Shown: positions 46,737 to 56,586, numbered from the stretch's first letter. The stretch is 64,000 bases of DNA from Chondrinema litorale (GCF_026250525.1 NZ_CP111043.1:1415421-1479420); one strand, 5' to 3'. Numbers and translations: made by a program. The notes: a model not told the origin generated them from the letters alone.

Positions 46737-47696
46737 ATGGAAAAAAGACAATTAGGCAATACAGATTTATACACTTATCCAGTTGTCTTTGGCTGTAATG
46801 TGTTTGGATGGACAATCGACGAAAAACAGTCTTTTGAAATACTGGATCAGTTAATAGAATCAGGAATTACTACGCTAGATACAGCAGATGTATATTCTCG
46901 TTGGGCAGAAGGTAATAGTGGCGGAGAGTCAGAAACCATTATAGGTAAATGGATGAAAGACAGAGGTACCAGAGATAAAGTTAACTTGATTACTAAGGTA
47001 GGTGGAAGTCTGGGTAAAGGCCATAGAAACCTTACCAAAGCATATATTTTAAAAACTGTTGAAGAATCGTTACAGCGATTAAAAACTGATCATATTGATT
47101 TATACTTTTCTCATTGGGATGACGATGTAACACCAGTTGAAGAAACATTGAGTGCTTATGAGCAATTGATTAAAGCTGGAAAAGTAAGATTTATTGGCGC
47201 GTCAAACTTAAGTCCTGAAAGATTAACAGCTTCATTAGAAGCAAGCAAAAGAGATGGTCTACCTAAATACGAAGTTTTTCAACCTGAGTATAACTTATAC
47301 GACCGACAAGGCTTTGAAGAAGGTGTAGCCTCAATTTGTCAAAAAGAAGGCTTAGGTGTAATCTCATACTATTCATTAGCCAGTGGTTTCTTAACAGGAA
47401 AATACCGAAGTAAAGAAGACTTAAACAAAAGTGCTAGAGGTAGTGGCATAGAAAAGTATTTGAATAAAAGAGGTAAGAATATTCTAGAAGCACTTGATGA
47501 TCTTTCAGTTAAACACAATGTTTCTCAAGCAGGTATTGCCTTGGCATGGTTAATCAATAAGCCAGTAGTTACTGCACCAATAGCAAGTGCAACTAAAGCA
47601 AAACATATAGAAGCTTTTTTAGAAGCAACTCAAGTTAACTTATCCACAGATGATATGGAACAATTAGACAATGCTTCTACATATTCTGAAACTTAA
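46737..47696 (+). CDS. Aldo/keto reductase
   Basis: A 319-aa NADPH-dependent reductase with the TIM-barrel fold. The catalytic tetrad is D48 and Y53 (LDTADVYS), K87 (LITKVGG) and H126 (YFSHWDDD). It resembles the YajO/Tas-type AKR group, which reduces aldehydes. The C-terminal NADP-binding segment (TAPIASATKAKHIEAF) is present. It sits in the AraC-linked operon, 4 bp before the MBL hydrolase start. Confidence 0.92.
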   Translation: MEKRQLGNTDLYTYPVVFGCNVFGWTIDEKQSFEILDQLIESGITTLDTADVYSRWAEGNSGGESETIIGKWMKDRGTRDKVNLITKVGGSLGKGHRNLTKAYILKTVEESLQRLKTDHIDLYFSHWDDDVTPVEETLSAYEQLIKAGKVRFIGASNLSPERLTASLEASKRDGLPKYEVFQPEYNLYDRQGFEEGVASICQKEGLGVISYYSLASGFLTGKYRSKEDLNKSARGSGIEKYLNKRGKNILEALDDLSVKHNVSQAGIALAWLINKPVVTAPIASATKAKHIEAFLEATQVNLSTDDMEQLDNASTYSET

Positions 47697-47700
47697 CAAC

Positions 47701-48537
47701 ATGAATTATAAACATATAATAATGCTATTATTCACTGGCTTCTGGTCGGTGAATATTTTTTCCCAACCAATTGAAACCATAAAAGCTCAAAACGATCTTT
47801 ATTTTGTTGGTGACAGAACTTACTCTTGCTTCTACATAACAAATGATGGAGTAATAGTAATTGATCCACTAGATTCTACCCATGCTGTCGCTACAATGAA
47901 GGCCATCAAAAAAGTGACTAACAAACCTGTTAAATATCTATTTTATAGTCATAATCACTGGGATCATATTAGCGGTGGCAAAATTTTCAAAGATCAAGGA
48001 GCTAAAATAATCAGTCACATCAAAGCAAAAGAAAACATTACTCCTAATCCCAAAGTATTAACACCAGATAGTACTTGGAATGGTGCCAACTCAACATTTA
48101 GCTTTGGAGGTAAAACATTAGAGCTCCATTATTATGGAAAAAATCATGGCGAAGGAATGACTGTATTTAGGTTTCCAGAATACAATGCCATTTTTGTTAT
48201 TGACTTAGTAGTTCCTGATAGAGTTTTGTATGCTTATTTGCCAGATGCTTCACCAAAAAACTGGGTAGCTCACCTCAAAGAGATTCAAAAACTTGAATTT
48301 GATGATGTTTATATGGCACATGTAAGAGCTATTGGAAATCGTGATGATGTTACACTCATGCAAGATTACTTTGATGATTTATACGAAGCTGTTGATACTG
48401 CTTTAAAAAGTGATACCCCATTTTTTGAGATTCCCACCACTGTAAAAATGCCTCAATACAAACATTTAAAAAACTATGACGAATGGTTACATATGAATGT
48501 ATGGAGGATAATGATGGAAAAAGCTATAGGAAAATAA
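47701..48537 (+). CDS. Exported metallo-beta-lactamase-fold hydrolase
   Basis: A 278-aa hydrolase. An upstream start at 47671 is possible in frame but would overlap the previous gene. The ATG at 47701 gives a clean signal peptide (about 1-22, ending IFSQ). The zinc motif HNHWDH comprises H84, H86, D88 and H89, and further ligands are likely in NHGEG and DLVVPD. The architecture is like subclass B and related periplasmic MBL hydrolases, but no lactamase activity can be claimed. It is the last gene of the operon, followed by a terminator. Confidence 0.87.
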   Translation: MNYKHIIMLLFTGFWSVNIFSQPIETIKAQNDLYFVGDRTYSCFYITNDGVIVIDPLDSTHAVATMKAIKKVTNKPVKYLFYSHNHWDHISGGKIFKDQGAKIISHIKAKENITPNPKVLTPDSTWNGANSTFSFGGKTLELHYYGKNHGEGMTVFRFPEYNAIFVIDLVVPDRVLYAYLPDASPKNWVAHLKEIQKLEFDDVYMAHVRAIGNRDDVTLMQDYFDDLYEAVDTALKSDTPFFEIPTTVKMPQYKHLKNYDEWLHMNVWRIMMEKAIGK

Positions 48538-48540
48538 AAA

Positions 48541-48564
48541 AAGGAGTAGAATTTCTACTCCCTT
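48541..48564. terminator. Terminator after the MBL-fold hydrolase gene
   Basis: AAGGAGTAGA (48541-48550) pairs with TCTACTCC and a following CTT (48554-48564). It is very close to the stop codon and lies between converging genes. Confidence 0.7.
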
Positions 48565-48594
48565 TAAAACTACTATACACATTCTAGATCTTCT

Positions 48595-50100
48595 TTAAGC
48601 AAATTCTGGTTTACCTATTTTCATAGTTCCATATTTCTTAAAGTTTAAATGCCAGTTGAACGTTTTTTCTAAAATATGTGGAGTGTGACCTCCCTGTGTA
48701 AGTGCCTCACCATAGTATTGTCTCATTTGTTCTTGATACTCTGGATGCACACAATTCTCAATTACTTGAATTGCCCTTTCTACTGGTGCCAATCCCCTCA
48801 AGTCTGCTAACCCTTGCTCTGTTACCAAAATATCTACATCATGCTCAGTATGATCTGTATGTGAAACCATTGGTACCACATGAGATATACTATTATTTTT
48901 AGACGTTGATGGACAAACAAAAACACTTAAATAAGCATTTCGGGCAAAATCTCCCGAACCACCAATTCCATTCATCATTTTTGTGCCTGTGATGTGCGTT
49001 GAGTTCACATTTCCATAAATATCAAACTCAATTGCCGTGTTAATAGCAATAATACCAAGACGTCTTATTACTTCAGCAGCATTGCTTATATTCTGAGGCC
49101 TTAAAACAATCTTATCTTTATACTTTTCAAAATTTTCTAAAAAATGCTTCCTACATTCTTCTGAAACTGTAATAGATGATGCTGATGCAAATTTTAGTTT
49201 GCCAGCATCAAAAAGTTCAAAAGTACTGTCTTGCAATACCTCCGAATACATAGTTAAATCTTCAAATGGGCTTTCTATAAATCCAGATAAAACAGCATTG
49301 GCTATTTTTCCAATACCAGCTTGCAATGGCAACAAAGAATTTGTTAACCTTCCTTCCTTCACCTCATTTTCAAAAAAACCAAGCAAATGTTTAGCTATTG
49401 CTTTAGTATGATCATCTGGTGGAGAAATTCTAGCAGGACTATCAGGTTGGTTAGTAAAAACTACTGCGATTACTTTATCTGGATCAACTTTAATAAATTG
49501 TTCCCCTATTCTTGTATCAGGTTCTGTAATAGGAATTATCCCTCTTTTAGGATACGATTTATGCATATGTATATCATGTATTCCTTTAAATGAGAGAGGT
49601 ATGGATTTATTAATTTCAATAATTACATGATCAGCTTGCTCGACAAAAGATGCTGAATTTCCTACAGAAGTAGTTGGAATAATATTGCCGTTTTCATCGA
49701 TATAAGTAGCTTCTATAATTGCCAAATCCACTTTTGGCAAATGCTGATTGCTTAACATTTCTGCAGTCTCACTCAAATGCTGATCGATAAACAATACTTT
49801 TCCATTATTAATGCTATTCCTTAATGCTGAATCAACCTGAAAAGGCATTCTCTTACTTAAGGCATTGCTTTTGGCTAGTTTTCCATCAGTATCATAACCT
49901 AATGAGGCACCGCTTAACAATGTAATTTTCAAATTTTCTGTTTCAGCTCTTTCAGCAAATGAAGGTAAAACTGATTTACTATCACCTGCTTTAGTAAAAC
50001 CACTAACACCAACAACTGAGTTATTTTTTATAAGTTTTGCAGCATTTTCTGGTGAGAAAATTTTTTTTTCATACTTACTATATAATATTCTGTTTGGCAT
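48595..50100 (-). CDS. Acetyl-CoA hydrolase/CoA-transferase family protein
   Basis: A 501-aa class I CoA-transferase of the AarC/Cat1/Ach1 group, which moves CoA between acetyl-CoA and succinate or hydrolyses acetyl-CoA. The catalytic Glu is E287 (MYSEVLQDS), the position expected from AarC (E294). The glycine-rich motif NGIGGSGDFARN and the late motif EQGLADLRGLAPVERA are conserved. It probably works in acetate or succinate metabolism as a bypass of succinyl-CoA synthetase. It is divergent from the AraC gene at 50.2 kb, which may regulate it. Confidence 0.9.
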   Translation of the reverse strand: MPNRILYSKYEKKIFSPENAAKLIKNNSVVGVSGFTKAGDSKSVLPSFAERAETENLKITLLSGASLGYDTDGKLAKSNALSKRMPFQVDSALRNSINNGKVLFIDQHLSETAEMLSNQHLPKVDLAIIEATYIDENGNIIPTTSVGNSASFVEQADHVIIEINKSIPLSFKGIHDIHMHKSYPKRGIIPITEPDTRIGEQFIKVDPDKVIAVVFTNQPDSPARISPPDDHTKAIAKHLLGFFENEVKEGRLTNSLLPLQAGIGKIANAVLSGFIESPFEDLTMYSEVLQDSTFELFDAGKLKFASASSITVSEECRKHFLENFEKYKDKIVLRPQNISNAAEVIRRLGIIAINTAIEFDIYGNVNSTHITGTKMMNGIGGSGDFARNAYLSVFVCPSTSKNNSISHVVPMVSHTDHTEHDVDILVTEQGLADLRGLAPVERAIQVIENCVHPEYQEQMRQYYGEALTQGGHTPHILEKTFNWHLNFKKYGTMKIGKPEFA

Positions 50101-50232
50101 GTTTAATTTAAGATTTCAAAAGATAAGGAACGTTTTTTTGTGAAGTTTTTAATCAGATACAATTTAATGGATTGGTAGTAATTCATAATATTCAAAAATG
50201 CCAAGTACTTATTCATTTCGGACACGCTAAAA

Positions 50233-51036
50233 ATGCATCAGAATAAATACTATCTTACAGAGGTTGACAAAGAAAAAGACAGCGTATACTGTCATCATAG
50301 CTTAATGGGTGAGGTATTTATACAGAAGCACGAACATGAAAAAGGGCAATTTATCTATACCGAAGGAGGAATGGTACACATTAAAACAAAAGATAAAGTT
50401 CACTACTTACCTGCCAGACACTATATGTGGATACCTCCCAAAATGATGCATTCTATATATCCCAGTTCTCCTAAAGTGTTAATGAGAAACTTATATTTCC
50501 CTGTAGAGCAATCTGATGATAAATTTTATAAAACCTTAGGTATTTACCATGTATCAGATATGTTACTTCAGTTGCTGCTATTTACAAAAAAATGGAAAGG
50601 AGATATTAGGACTGATAATGAATCGCAGTATCCTATAGTAAATGCATTTAAGGTGTTACTTTCTCAAATCTCTCAAAATCCACTTTCTTTAACATTACCC
50701 AAGCCCAAAGATATTAGGTTACAAAAGTTAGTAAGATATCTACAAAACAATCTTGAGGAGTCTATTATGTTTTCTAACCTTGCAAAAGAAATTGGCTTAA
50801 GTGAAAGATCACTACACAGGCTATTCAAAAGTGATATGAACATTTCTTTTATTCGATATTATACTCTTTTGAGAATATTTAAGGCAATAGAATACCTTAA
50901 TGAAGAAAAATATACTATTTCTGAAATAGCATTTATGGTTGGTTATAGTAGTGTACCAACATTCAGTAATACTTTTTACAAAATTCTTGGAAAGAGACCT
51001 TCAGACTATTCTAAAGGTGATGAGATATTTAAATAG
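50233..51036 (+). CDS. AraC family transcriptional regulator
   Basis: A 267-aa protein with an N-terminal cupin-type domain (about 20-105, FIQKHEHEKGQFIYTEGG then HYMWIPPKMMHSI) and a C-terminal AraC helix-turn-helix region (about 165-262, FSNLAKEIGLSERSLHRLF then ISEIAFMVGYSSVPTFSNTF). It diverges from the CoA-transferase gene with 132 bp between, the natural place for its operator. The inducer is unknown. Confidence 0.9.
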   Translation: MHQNKYYLTEVDKEKDSVYCHHSLMGEVFIQKHEHEKGQFIYTEGGMVHIKTKDKVHYLPARHYMWIPPKMMHSIYPSSPKVLMRNLYFPVEQSDDKFYKTLGIYHVSDMLLQLLLFTKKWKGDIRTDNESQYPIVNAFKVLLSQISQNPLSLTLPKPKDIRLQKLVRYLQNNLEESIMFSNLAKEIGLSERSLHRLFKSDMNISFIRYYTLLRIFKAIEYLNEEKYTISEIAFMVGYSSVPTFSNTFYKILGKRPSDYSKGDEIFK

Positions 51037-51213
51037 TTTTTCTTTAAAATCAGTGAGCTCTTACTTTATGCATATAATTTCCTTTTAAACCAAAAATTGA
51101 AATTCTAAAATAAACTTTATTGGTATTTAATACTTAAATCCATAAAATTGGCCAGAAACTGAGCTTTTATCTCAAAGCTTTATATATTCTAAAAAACCAG
51201 AAATTAAGATTTC

Positions 51214-51792
51214 ATGAAAATAGATTATAACGCACCAGTTGTTCTCACTTTTACAATTATAAGCTGTATTGTACTTATTTTAAACCAATTACTTGGAGGA
51301 CTTATAACTCCTTTAATCTCTGTTGGCCCCACCATGAATTTTTTAAATCTTTTAGACTACCTAAGATTATTTACTCATGTAATTGGCCATGCAAACTGGG
51401 AGCACTTAATTGGAAACTTCACATTTATACTACTATTAGGGCCTATACTCGAAGAGAAATATACTTCAAGATCATTACTTAAAATGATTGTTTTTACCTC
51501 TTTAGTAACAGGTATACTTAATGTGTTTTTATTCGGGAGTGGCTTGATGGGTGCTAGTGGTATTGTATTTATGATGATATTACTTAGCTCTTTTGTAAAC
51601 CTGAGGCAAGGTTATATTCCGCTAACATTTATTTTAGTAGTTCTACTATTTTTAGGCAAAGAAATCACTAATGCGTTTAGGCCAGATAATATCTCTCAAT
51701 TCGCTCATATTTTAGGTGGTATTTGTGGAGGAATTTTTGGGTTCTATAAAGGCACGAAAAAGAAGCTATTCACACCTAAACCAAAAGAATAA
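51214..51792 (+). CDS. Rhomboid family intramembrane serine protease
   Basis: A 192-aa protein with about six membrane segments. The catalytic dyad is S115 (MGASGIVF) and H165 (FAHILGG), and the HxxxxN motif HANWEHLIGN is present in the second segment region. It cleaves membrane proteins within the bilayer; its substrates are unknown. The gene is single, converges on rplL and shares the terminator at 51795-51822. Confidence 0.9.
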   Translation: MKIDYNAPVVLTFTIISCIVLILNQLLGGLITPLISVGPTMNFLNLLDYLRLFTHVIGHANWEHLIGNFTFILLLGPILEEKYTSRSLLKMIVFTSLVTGILNVFLFGSGLMGASGIVFMMILLSSFVNLRQGYIPLTFILVVLLFLGKEITNAFRPDNISQFAHILGGICGGIFGFYKGTKKKLFTPKPKE

Positions 51793-51794
51793 AA

Positions 51795-51822
51795 AAAGTC
51801 ATCTCTTTGCAGAGATGACTTT
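51795..51822. terminator. Bidirectional terminator between the rhomboid gene and rplL
   Basis: AAAGTCATCTCT pairs perfectly with AGAGATGACTTT over a 4-nt loop. It ends the ribosomal-protein unit right after rplL, so read-through into rpoBC is not part of this operon. Confidence 0.85.
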
Positions 51823-51843
51823 CTTATATCTAAAAAGATCTTA

Positions 51844-52215
51844 TTACTTAAGCTCAACAGAAGCACCAGCTTCTTCAAGTTGCTTTTTAAGATCTTCTGC
51901 TTCTTCTTTAGAAACACCTTCTTTAAGAGCAGTAGGAGCAGAGTCAACCATTTCTTTAGCCTCTTTAAGACCAAGACCAGTAAGACTTTTTACTAGTTTT
52001 ACAACTGCTAGTTTAGAAGCACCAGCTGAAGCTAAGATAACATCAAAAGATGATTTTTCTTCAGCAGCTTCCTCAGCAGCTCCAGCAACCATAACAGGAG
52101 CAGCAGCAGCAGCAGGCTCGATACCGTACTCATCTTTCATGATTGTAGCTAACTCACTAACTTCTTTTACAGTAAGGTTAACTAATTGTTCTGCGATTTC
52201 TTTTAAATCTGCCAT
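51844..52215 (-). CDS. rplL: 50S ribosomal protein L7/L12
   Basis: A 123-aa stalk protein of the ribosome that recruits translation factors. The chosen start ([10 protein letters not shown]) gives the family's normal length; the frame is open further upstream but non-conserved. The N-terminal dimerisation domain is at about 1-32, an Ala-rich hinge at about 36-52, and the C-terminal factor-binding domain has KSSFDVIL and [15 protein letters not shown]. It is the last gene of the operon here. Confidence 0.97.
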   Translation of the reverse strand: MADLKEIAEQLVNLTVKEVSELATIMKDEYGIEPAAAAAPVMVAGAAEEAAEEKSSFDVILASAGASKLAVVKLVKSLTGLGLKEAKEMVDSAPTALKEGVSKEEAEDLKKQLEEAGASVELK

Positions 52216-52311
52216 TTTATAAATTTTTAAAAAAGTTTTTAAATCTGTTATATTATATGGTGGAAGCATTGGAACAGATAAATCTGATCCTTAACGTAAC
52301 AGCGTTCTATT

Positions 52312-52848
52312 TTAATTTTCGCTTTTTTCTTCCAACGTTTTCAACAAGCCAGAGATAGTTTGACCACCACTCTGAAGTGCAGAAATAACATTTTTCGCTG
52401 GAGATTGAAGCAATCCAATGATATCTCCCAATAGTTCGTCTTTAGACTTAAGATTACTAAGGAGATCAAGATTTTCACTTCCAATAAAGACATCAGAATC
52501 GATAGACGCACCTTTGAAAGCAGGTTTAGCTAATCCTTTTGCTTTTTGGAAATCTTTTAAAACTTTAGCAGGTGCATTACCTACTTCAGGAGAAAATATA
52601 ATTCCTGAAAAACCTTTTAATACTTTTTCAGAGAATTCTGTATAATCTGTATCCAGAGTTTCTAATGCTTTGCTAATCAAAGTATTTTTAACAACTCTGT
52701 ACTCTAACCCTTTCTCGAAACACATCTTTCTAAAATCATTGATTTCAGAAACTGTAAGACCTGATGCGTCCGCAATATAAAAATAATCTGTATTGGCAAG
52801 CTTTTCACTTAACTCACCAACAAGTTGATGTTTTTCTTCTTTAGTCAT
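52312..52848 (-). CDS. rplJ: 50S ribosomal protein L10
   Basis: A 178-aa stalk base protein that binds 23S rRNA and carries L7/L12 dimers on its C-terminal helix. The conserved N-terminal part (FYIADASGLTVSEINDFR, then YRVVKNTLISKAL) is clear. It starts 2 bp after the rplA stop, so the two are tightly coupled, and it is followed by rplL after 96 bp. In other bacteria L10 with L7/L12 represses its own mRNA; no such leader is evident here. Confidence 0.96.
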   Translation of the reverse strand: MTKEEKHQLVGELSEKLANTDYFYIADASGLTVSEINDFRKMCFEKGLEYRVVKNTLISKALETLDTDYTEFSEKVLKGFSGIIFSPEVGNAPAKVLKDFQKAKGLAKPAFKGASIDSDVFIGSENLDLLSNLKSKDELLGDIIGLLQSPAKNVISALQSGGQTISGLLKTLEEKSEN

Positions 52849-52850
52849 GA

Positions 52851-53549
52851 CTATAATCCTGGTATTGATGCTTTATCTATTTTAATTCCGGGACTCATTG
52901 TACTTGAAAGCGTAATGCTTCTGAAATAAGTACCCTTAGCTGCTGAAGGCTTTAATTTTGAAATAACTTGAACAAGCTCCAATGCATTTTCTTTGATTTT
53001 TTCAGGAGTAAAAGAAACTTTACCTACACTTGAGTGTATAATCCCGAATTTATCAACTTTAAAGTCAATTTTACCTGCTTTTACTTCTTGTACAGCTTTT
53101 CCAACTTCCAATGTAACAGTACCTGCTTTAGGGTTAGGCATTAAACCTCTTGGACCTAATATTCTGCCTAATCTACCTACTTTTGCCATTACTGTTGGCA
53201 TAGTAATAATTACATCTACATCAGTCCATCCACCTTCAATTTTAGTTATGTATTCATCTAAGCCTACATAATCAGCCCCGGCAGATTTAGCCTCTTCTTC
53301 TTTGTCTGGAGTACAAAGAACCAATACTTTTTTGTCTTTACCAGTACCGTGAGGGAGTGTAGCAATACCACGAACCATTTGGTCTGCTTTTCGTGGATCA
53401 ACACCTAGTCTGATGTCTAGGTCTATAGAGGCATCAAATTTTGTAAAAGTTATCTCTTTTACTAATGCACTCGCATCTTCTAATGAATAAGACTTGTCTT
53501 TATCTAATTTAGACAAGACAGCCTTCTTGTTCTTGGTGAGTTTTGCCAT
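52851..53549 (-). CDS. rplA: 50S ribosomal protein L1
   Basis: A 232-aa protein of the L1 stalk of the large subunit that helps release deacylated tRNA from the E site. The signature [20 protein letters not shown] is intact, as are the lysine-rich N-terminus and the C-terminal [15 protein letters not shown]. It lies between rplK and rplJ in the usual order. Confidence 0.97.
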   Translation of the reverse strand: MAKLTKNKKAVLSKLDKDKSYSLEDASALVKEITFTKFDASIDLDIRLGVDPRKADQMVRGIATLPHGTGKDKKVLVLCTPDKEEEAKSAGADYVGLDEYITKIEGGWTDVDVIITMPTVMAKVGRLGRILGPRGLMPNPKAGTVTLEVGKAVQEVKAGKIDFKVDKFGIIHSSVGKVSFTPEKIKENALELVQVISKLKPSAAKGTYFRSITLSSTMSPGIKIDKASIPGL

Positions 53550-53639
53550 ATTTTAAAATTTGTGTGGGAAGCGGATATTTAATGCAGTTGGCAAAAACCA
53601 CTATCCTACCACTTATAATTAATTTAAATTAAACTATTC

Positions 53640-54083
53640 TTAGTTGTCCCAAGGAGCTTTTCCTTCAACAGTTAATCCCATACTTCTTGCAGTACCAGCG
53701 ACCATTTTCATACCTGATTCAACAGTAAATGCGTTTAAATCTGGCATTTTAGTCTCAGCGATCTCACGAACCTGATCCCAAGTTACTGATCCTACCTTAT
53801 TACGGTTTGGCTCAGAAGAACCTTTTTTAACTTTTGCAGCTTCTCTCAACAATACTGGTGCTGGAGGAGTTTTAATTACAAACTCAAAAGATTTATCTGA
53901 ATAGATAGTAATAAGTACAGGGAGTAATACTCCTTGTTTTTCCTGAGTTCTTGCGTTGAACTGCTTACAGAAATCCATTATATTAAGACCTTTACTACCT
54001 AGTGCTGGTCCTACCGGAGGTGATGGATTAGCCTGACCTCCTTTAATCTGAAGTTTCAAAAAACCAGATACTTCCTTAGCCAT
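53640..54083 (-). CDS. rplK: 50S ribosomal protein L11
   Basis: A 147-aa protein of the GTPase-associated centre. The N-terminal domain has the proline-rich [20 protein letters not shown]. The C-terminal RNA-binding domain has [12 protein letters not shown]. It starts one base after the nusG stop. Confidence 0.97.
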   Translation of the reverse strand: MAKEVSGFLKLQIKGGQANPSPPVGPALGSKGLNIMDFCKQFNARTQEKQGVLLPVLITIYSDKSFEFVIKTPPAPVLLREAAKVKKGSSEPNRNKVGSVTWDQVREIAETKMPDLNAFTVESGMKMVAGTARSMGLTVEGKAPWDN

Positions 54084-54084
54084 A

Positions 54085-54663
54085 TTATTCTTCTTTTTCT
54101 ACCTGAACATAATTTAATTCAACAGGAGCGTTCCTGCCAAATATCTTCACTATTACATTTAATTTCTTCTTCTCTTCGAAGACTTCTTCTACTGTACCAG
54201 TGAAACCATTAAAAGGTCCATCCATAACTTTTACAGTCTCGCCAACCATAAAAGTTGTGTCATGTTTTACTTCAGTATCGTCTATATCGTCAACCTTACC
54301 TAATATCCTGTTTATCTCCGACTCCCTCATAGGCCTCGGTAAAGCAGAAGGATCTTTACCATCTACTTGAAGAAAACCAATTACACCGGGCACATTTTTA
54401 ATCATGTGAATTACCTCACCGTTATTAAGGTTGGCATTAATAATAACATAACCAGGAAAAAAGTTTTTCTCTACAGCTATCTTCTTACTCTTACCATCTT
54501 TCATTTTACGAATCTGGTAAACCTTCTCAGTAGGAGTTAAAACCTCGGTTACAAAATCCTGAAGATCGTTATTACTAACCTCCTTTTCAAGATAAGCCTT
54601 CACTTTCTTTTCCTGTCCACTGATTGCCCTTACTACGTACCATTTTAATTCATTATCAGTCAT
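54085..54663 (-). CDS. nusG: Transcription termination/antitermination protein NusG
   Basis: A 192-aa factor that binds RNA polymerase and Rho or ribosomal S10. It has the NGN domain (about 1-120; [15 protein letters not shown] at the start, FFPGYVII in the middle) and a KOW domain (about 140-180; [18 protein letters not shown]). It lies between secE and rplK as in most bacteria. Confidence 0.96.
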   Translation of the reverse strand: MTDNELKWYVVRAISGQEKKVKAYLEKEVSNNDLQDFVTEVLTPTEKVYQIRKMKDGKSKKIAVEKNFFPGYVIINANLNNGEVIHMIKNVPGVIGFLQVDGKDPSALPRPMRESEINRILGKVDDIDDTEVKHDTTFMVGETVKVMDGPFNGFTGTVEEVFEEKKKLNVIVKIFGRNAPVELNYVQVEKEE

Positions 54664-54674
54664 AGGAATTGAAA

Positions 54675-54869
54675 TTAGAAAGACCCGTAGAACATGTCGA
54701 GTACAGTTCTAAAACCTGCATCGATTACTCCTATAACAAGAGCAAAGATCAACGAAGCAACTAAAACCAGAATAGAGCTATTTTGTAACTCTCTATAGCT
54801 AGACCAGGTCACATGCTGAGTCATCTCAACGTAAGAGTCTTTTAGAAAAATTTTAATTTTATCAAACAT
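54675..54869 (-). CDS. secE: Preprotein translocase subunit SecE
   Basis: A 64-aa single-membrane-segment subunit of the SecYEG channel. The frame is open from a TTG at 54884, but the ATG at 54869 (MFDKIKIFLKDSY) gives the short form usual in Bacteroidota. The amphipathic helix with VTWSSYRELQNSS precedes the membrane helix (about 35-58). It follows tRNA-Trp directly. Confidence 0.93.
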   Translation of the reverse strand: MFDKIKIFLKDSYVEMTQHVTWSSYRELQNSSILVLVASLIFALVIGVIDAGFRTVLDMFYGSF

Positions 54870-54899
54870 GGTATCTACACCCAAATTTTACTTAACAAG

Positions 54900-54972
54900 C
54901 ACGGGAGGAGAGATTCGAACTCCCAACTTGCGGTTTTGGAGACCGCTGCTCTACCAATTGAACTACTCCCGT
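54900..54972 (-). tRNA. tRNA-Trp (CCA)
   Basis: A 73-nt cloverleaf with acceptor stem ACGGGAG/CTCCCGT, discriminator G, anticodon loop CTCCAAA giving CCA, and T loop TTCGAAT. It is the first gene of the secE-nusG-rpl unit, 25 bp after the promoter elements. Confidence 0.96.
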
Positions 54973-54996
54973 GTATATGATTATTGAATCGGACTG

Positions 54997-55027
54997 CAAA
55001 GCTATGAACTAAATAGCAACTTTCAAA
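54997..55027 (-). promoter_or_regulatory. Consensus promoter for tRNA-Trp-secE-nusG-rplKAJL
   Basis: On the minus strand TTTG (55024-55027), a 19-bp spacer and TAGCTTTG (54997-55004) match the Bacteroidota consensus TTTG-N19-TANNTTTG exactly. Transcription would start near 54990, shortly before tRNA-Trp. Confidence 0.85.
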
Positions 55028-55094
55028 TATATGTCCGGTTTTTTAGCATAAATATTTACAAAAATTTACGCTTAATTTACTGAATTACAAGTAA

Positions 55095-55131
55095 ATAAAA
55101 AAGTCCTGTCAGAATTATACCAACAGGACCT
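55095..55131 (-). terminator. Terminator after tuf
   Basis: GTCCTGT (55103-55109) pairs with ACAGGAC (55123-55129). Read on the minus strand it is followed by a T run, and it starts about 20 bp past the tuf stop. It separates tuf from the tRNA-Trp-secE unit, which has its own promoter. Confidence 0.75.
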
Positions 55132-55151
55132 GAATATTATATAATGCTATA

Positions 55152-56339
55152 TTATTCGATAATTTTAGTTACCTGACCAGCACCTACTGTACGTCCACCT
55201 TCTCTGATAGCGAATCTAAGGTTTTGCTCCATTGCAATTTCTTTTTGAAGCTCAACAGTAATCGTTACGTTATCACCAGGCATAACCATCTCAACTCCTT
55301 CAGGAAGAGAAATAGTACCAGTTACGTCAGTAGTTCTGAAGTAAAACTGAGGGTTGTAACCTTTGAAGAATGGAGTGTGACGACCACCTTCTTCTTTTGA
55401 AAGAACATAAACCTCAGCTTCGAATTTAGTGTGTGGTTTTACAGTACCAGGCTTGCAAATAACCATACCTCTTTGGATTTGGTCTTTTTCAACACCTCTA
55501 AGTAGTAAACCTACGTTATCACCAGCTTCACCTCTGTCAAGAATTTTTCTAAACATCTCAACACCAGTTACTGTTGAAGTCATTTTTTCAGTACCAAGAC
55601 CGATAATTTCAACAGGCTCAGAAGTTTTAACAATACCTCTCTCGATTCTACCAGTAGCAACTGTACCACGACCAGTAATAGAGAATACATCTTCAACAGG
55701 CATTAAGAAATCTTTATCGATCATACGCTCTGGAAGAGGAATATGCTCATCTACTGCTTCCATTAACTCAACAACAGTCTTAACCCATTTTTCTTCACCA
55801 TTCAATGCACCAAGTGCAGATCCTTGAATTACAGGAATATTATCACCATCAAATTCGTAGAAAGAAAGCAACTCTCTGATTTCCATTTCAACAAGCTCCA
55901 ACAACTCTGGATCATCTACCATATCCACTTTGTTCATGAAAACCACCAAAGCAGGAACACCTACCTGACGAGCTAAAAGAATATGCTCACGAGTTTGTGG
56001 CATAGGACCATCCGTAGAAGCAACAACAAGAATAGCACCGTCCATCTGAGCAGCACCAGTAACCATGTTTTTTACATAGTCAGCGTGACCAGGACAGTCA
56101 ACGTGCGCGTAGTGTCTTGATGCAGTTTGATACTCTACGTGAGAAGTGTTAATTGTAATACCTCTTTCTTTTTCTTCAGGGGCATTATCAATTGAATCAA
56201 AGTCTCTAGTTTCAGAAAGACCTAAGTCTGCAAGAACTTTAGTAATTGCTGCTGTTAAGGTTGTCTTTCCATGGTCAACGTGTCCAATAGTACCAATATT
56301 TAAGTGTGGTTTTGAACGGTCAAACGTTTCTTTTGCCAT
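55152..56339 (-). CDS. tuf: Elongation factor Tu
   Basis: A 395-aa GTPase that brings aminoacyl-tRNA to the ribosome. It has the G1 motif GHVDHGKTT near residue 19, DCPGH (G3), NKVD (G4), and domains II and III of normal length ending [10 protein letters not shown]. It follows three tRNA genes and was probably co-transcribed with them from the promoter at 56707-56737. Confidence 0.98.
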   Translation of the reverse strand: MAKETFDRSKPHLNIGTIGHVDHGKTTLTAAITKVLADLGLSETRDFDSIDNAPEEKERGITINTSHVEYQTASRHYAHVDCPGHADYVKNMVTGAAQMDGAILVVASTDGPMPQTREHILLARQVGVPALVVFMNKVDMVDDPELLELVEMEIRELLSFYEFDGDNIPVIQGSALGALNGEEKWVKTVVELMEAVDEHIPLPERMIDKDFLMPVEDVFSITGRGTVATGRIERGIVKTSEPVEIIGLGTEKMTSTVTGVEMFRKILDRGEAGDNVGLLLRGVEKDQIQRGMVICKPGTVKPHTKFEAEVYVLSKEEGGRHTPFFKGYNPQFYFRTTDVTGTISLPEGVEMVMPGDNVTITVELQKEIAMEQNLRFAIREGGRTVGAGQVTKIIE

Positions 56340-56393
56340 TTTTACTACTTTATTAAATACTTACAAAAATACATTTTCTTATTGATACCGCTG

Positions 56394-56465
56394 AGCCAAT
56401 GACGGGAATTGAACCCGTGACCTCTTCCTTACCAAGGAAGCGCTCTACCCCTGAGCTACATCGGC
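56394..56465 (-). tRNA. tRNA-Thr (GGT)
   Basis: A 72-nt cloverleaf with acceptor GCCGATG/CATTGGC, discriminator T and an anticodon loop giving GGT. It lies 54 bp upstream of tuf in the tRNA-Tyr-Gly-Thr-tuf unit. Confidence 0.95.
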
Positions 56466-56474
56466 TGATATCAG

Positions 56475-56547
56475 AGCGGGAGACGAGGCTCGAACCCGCG
56501 ACCTACAGCTTGGAAGGCTGTCGCTCTACCAACTGAGCTACTCCCGC
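56475..56547 (-). tRNA. tRNA-Gly (TCC)
   Basis: A 73-nt cloverleaf with acceptor GCGGGAG/CTCCCGC, discriminator T and anticodon loop CTTCCAA giving TCC. It lies between tRNA-Tyr and tRNA-Thr, 9 bp from the latter. Confidence 0.96.
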
Positions 56548-56586
56548 TTATTAATAATCAACTTTATAAAACTCGATTAGTCTTGG

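Noticed and set aside
51716..52222. 168-codon plus-strand ORF overlapping the rhomboid end and rplL
   Set aside because: It is antisense to rplL, with Ser/Ala-rich low-complexity sequence reflecting the L7/L12 hinge.
52216..52311. L10-type autoregulatory leader between rplJ and rplL
   Set aside because: The stretch is AT-rich without a clear kink-turn or terminator hairpin.
55429..55827. 132-codon plus-strand ORF inside tuf
   Set aside because: It is antisense to a highly conserved gene; a shadow frame.
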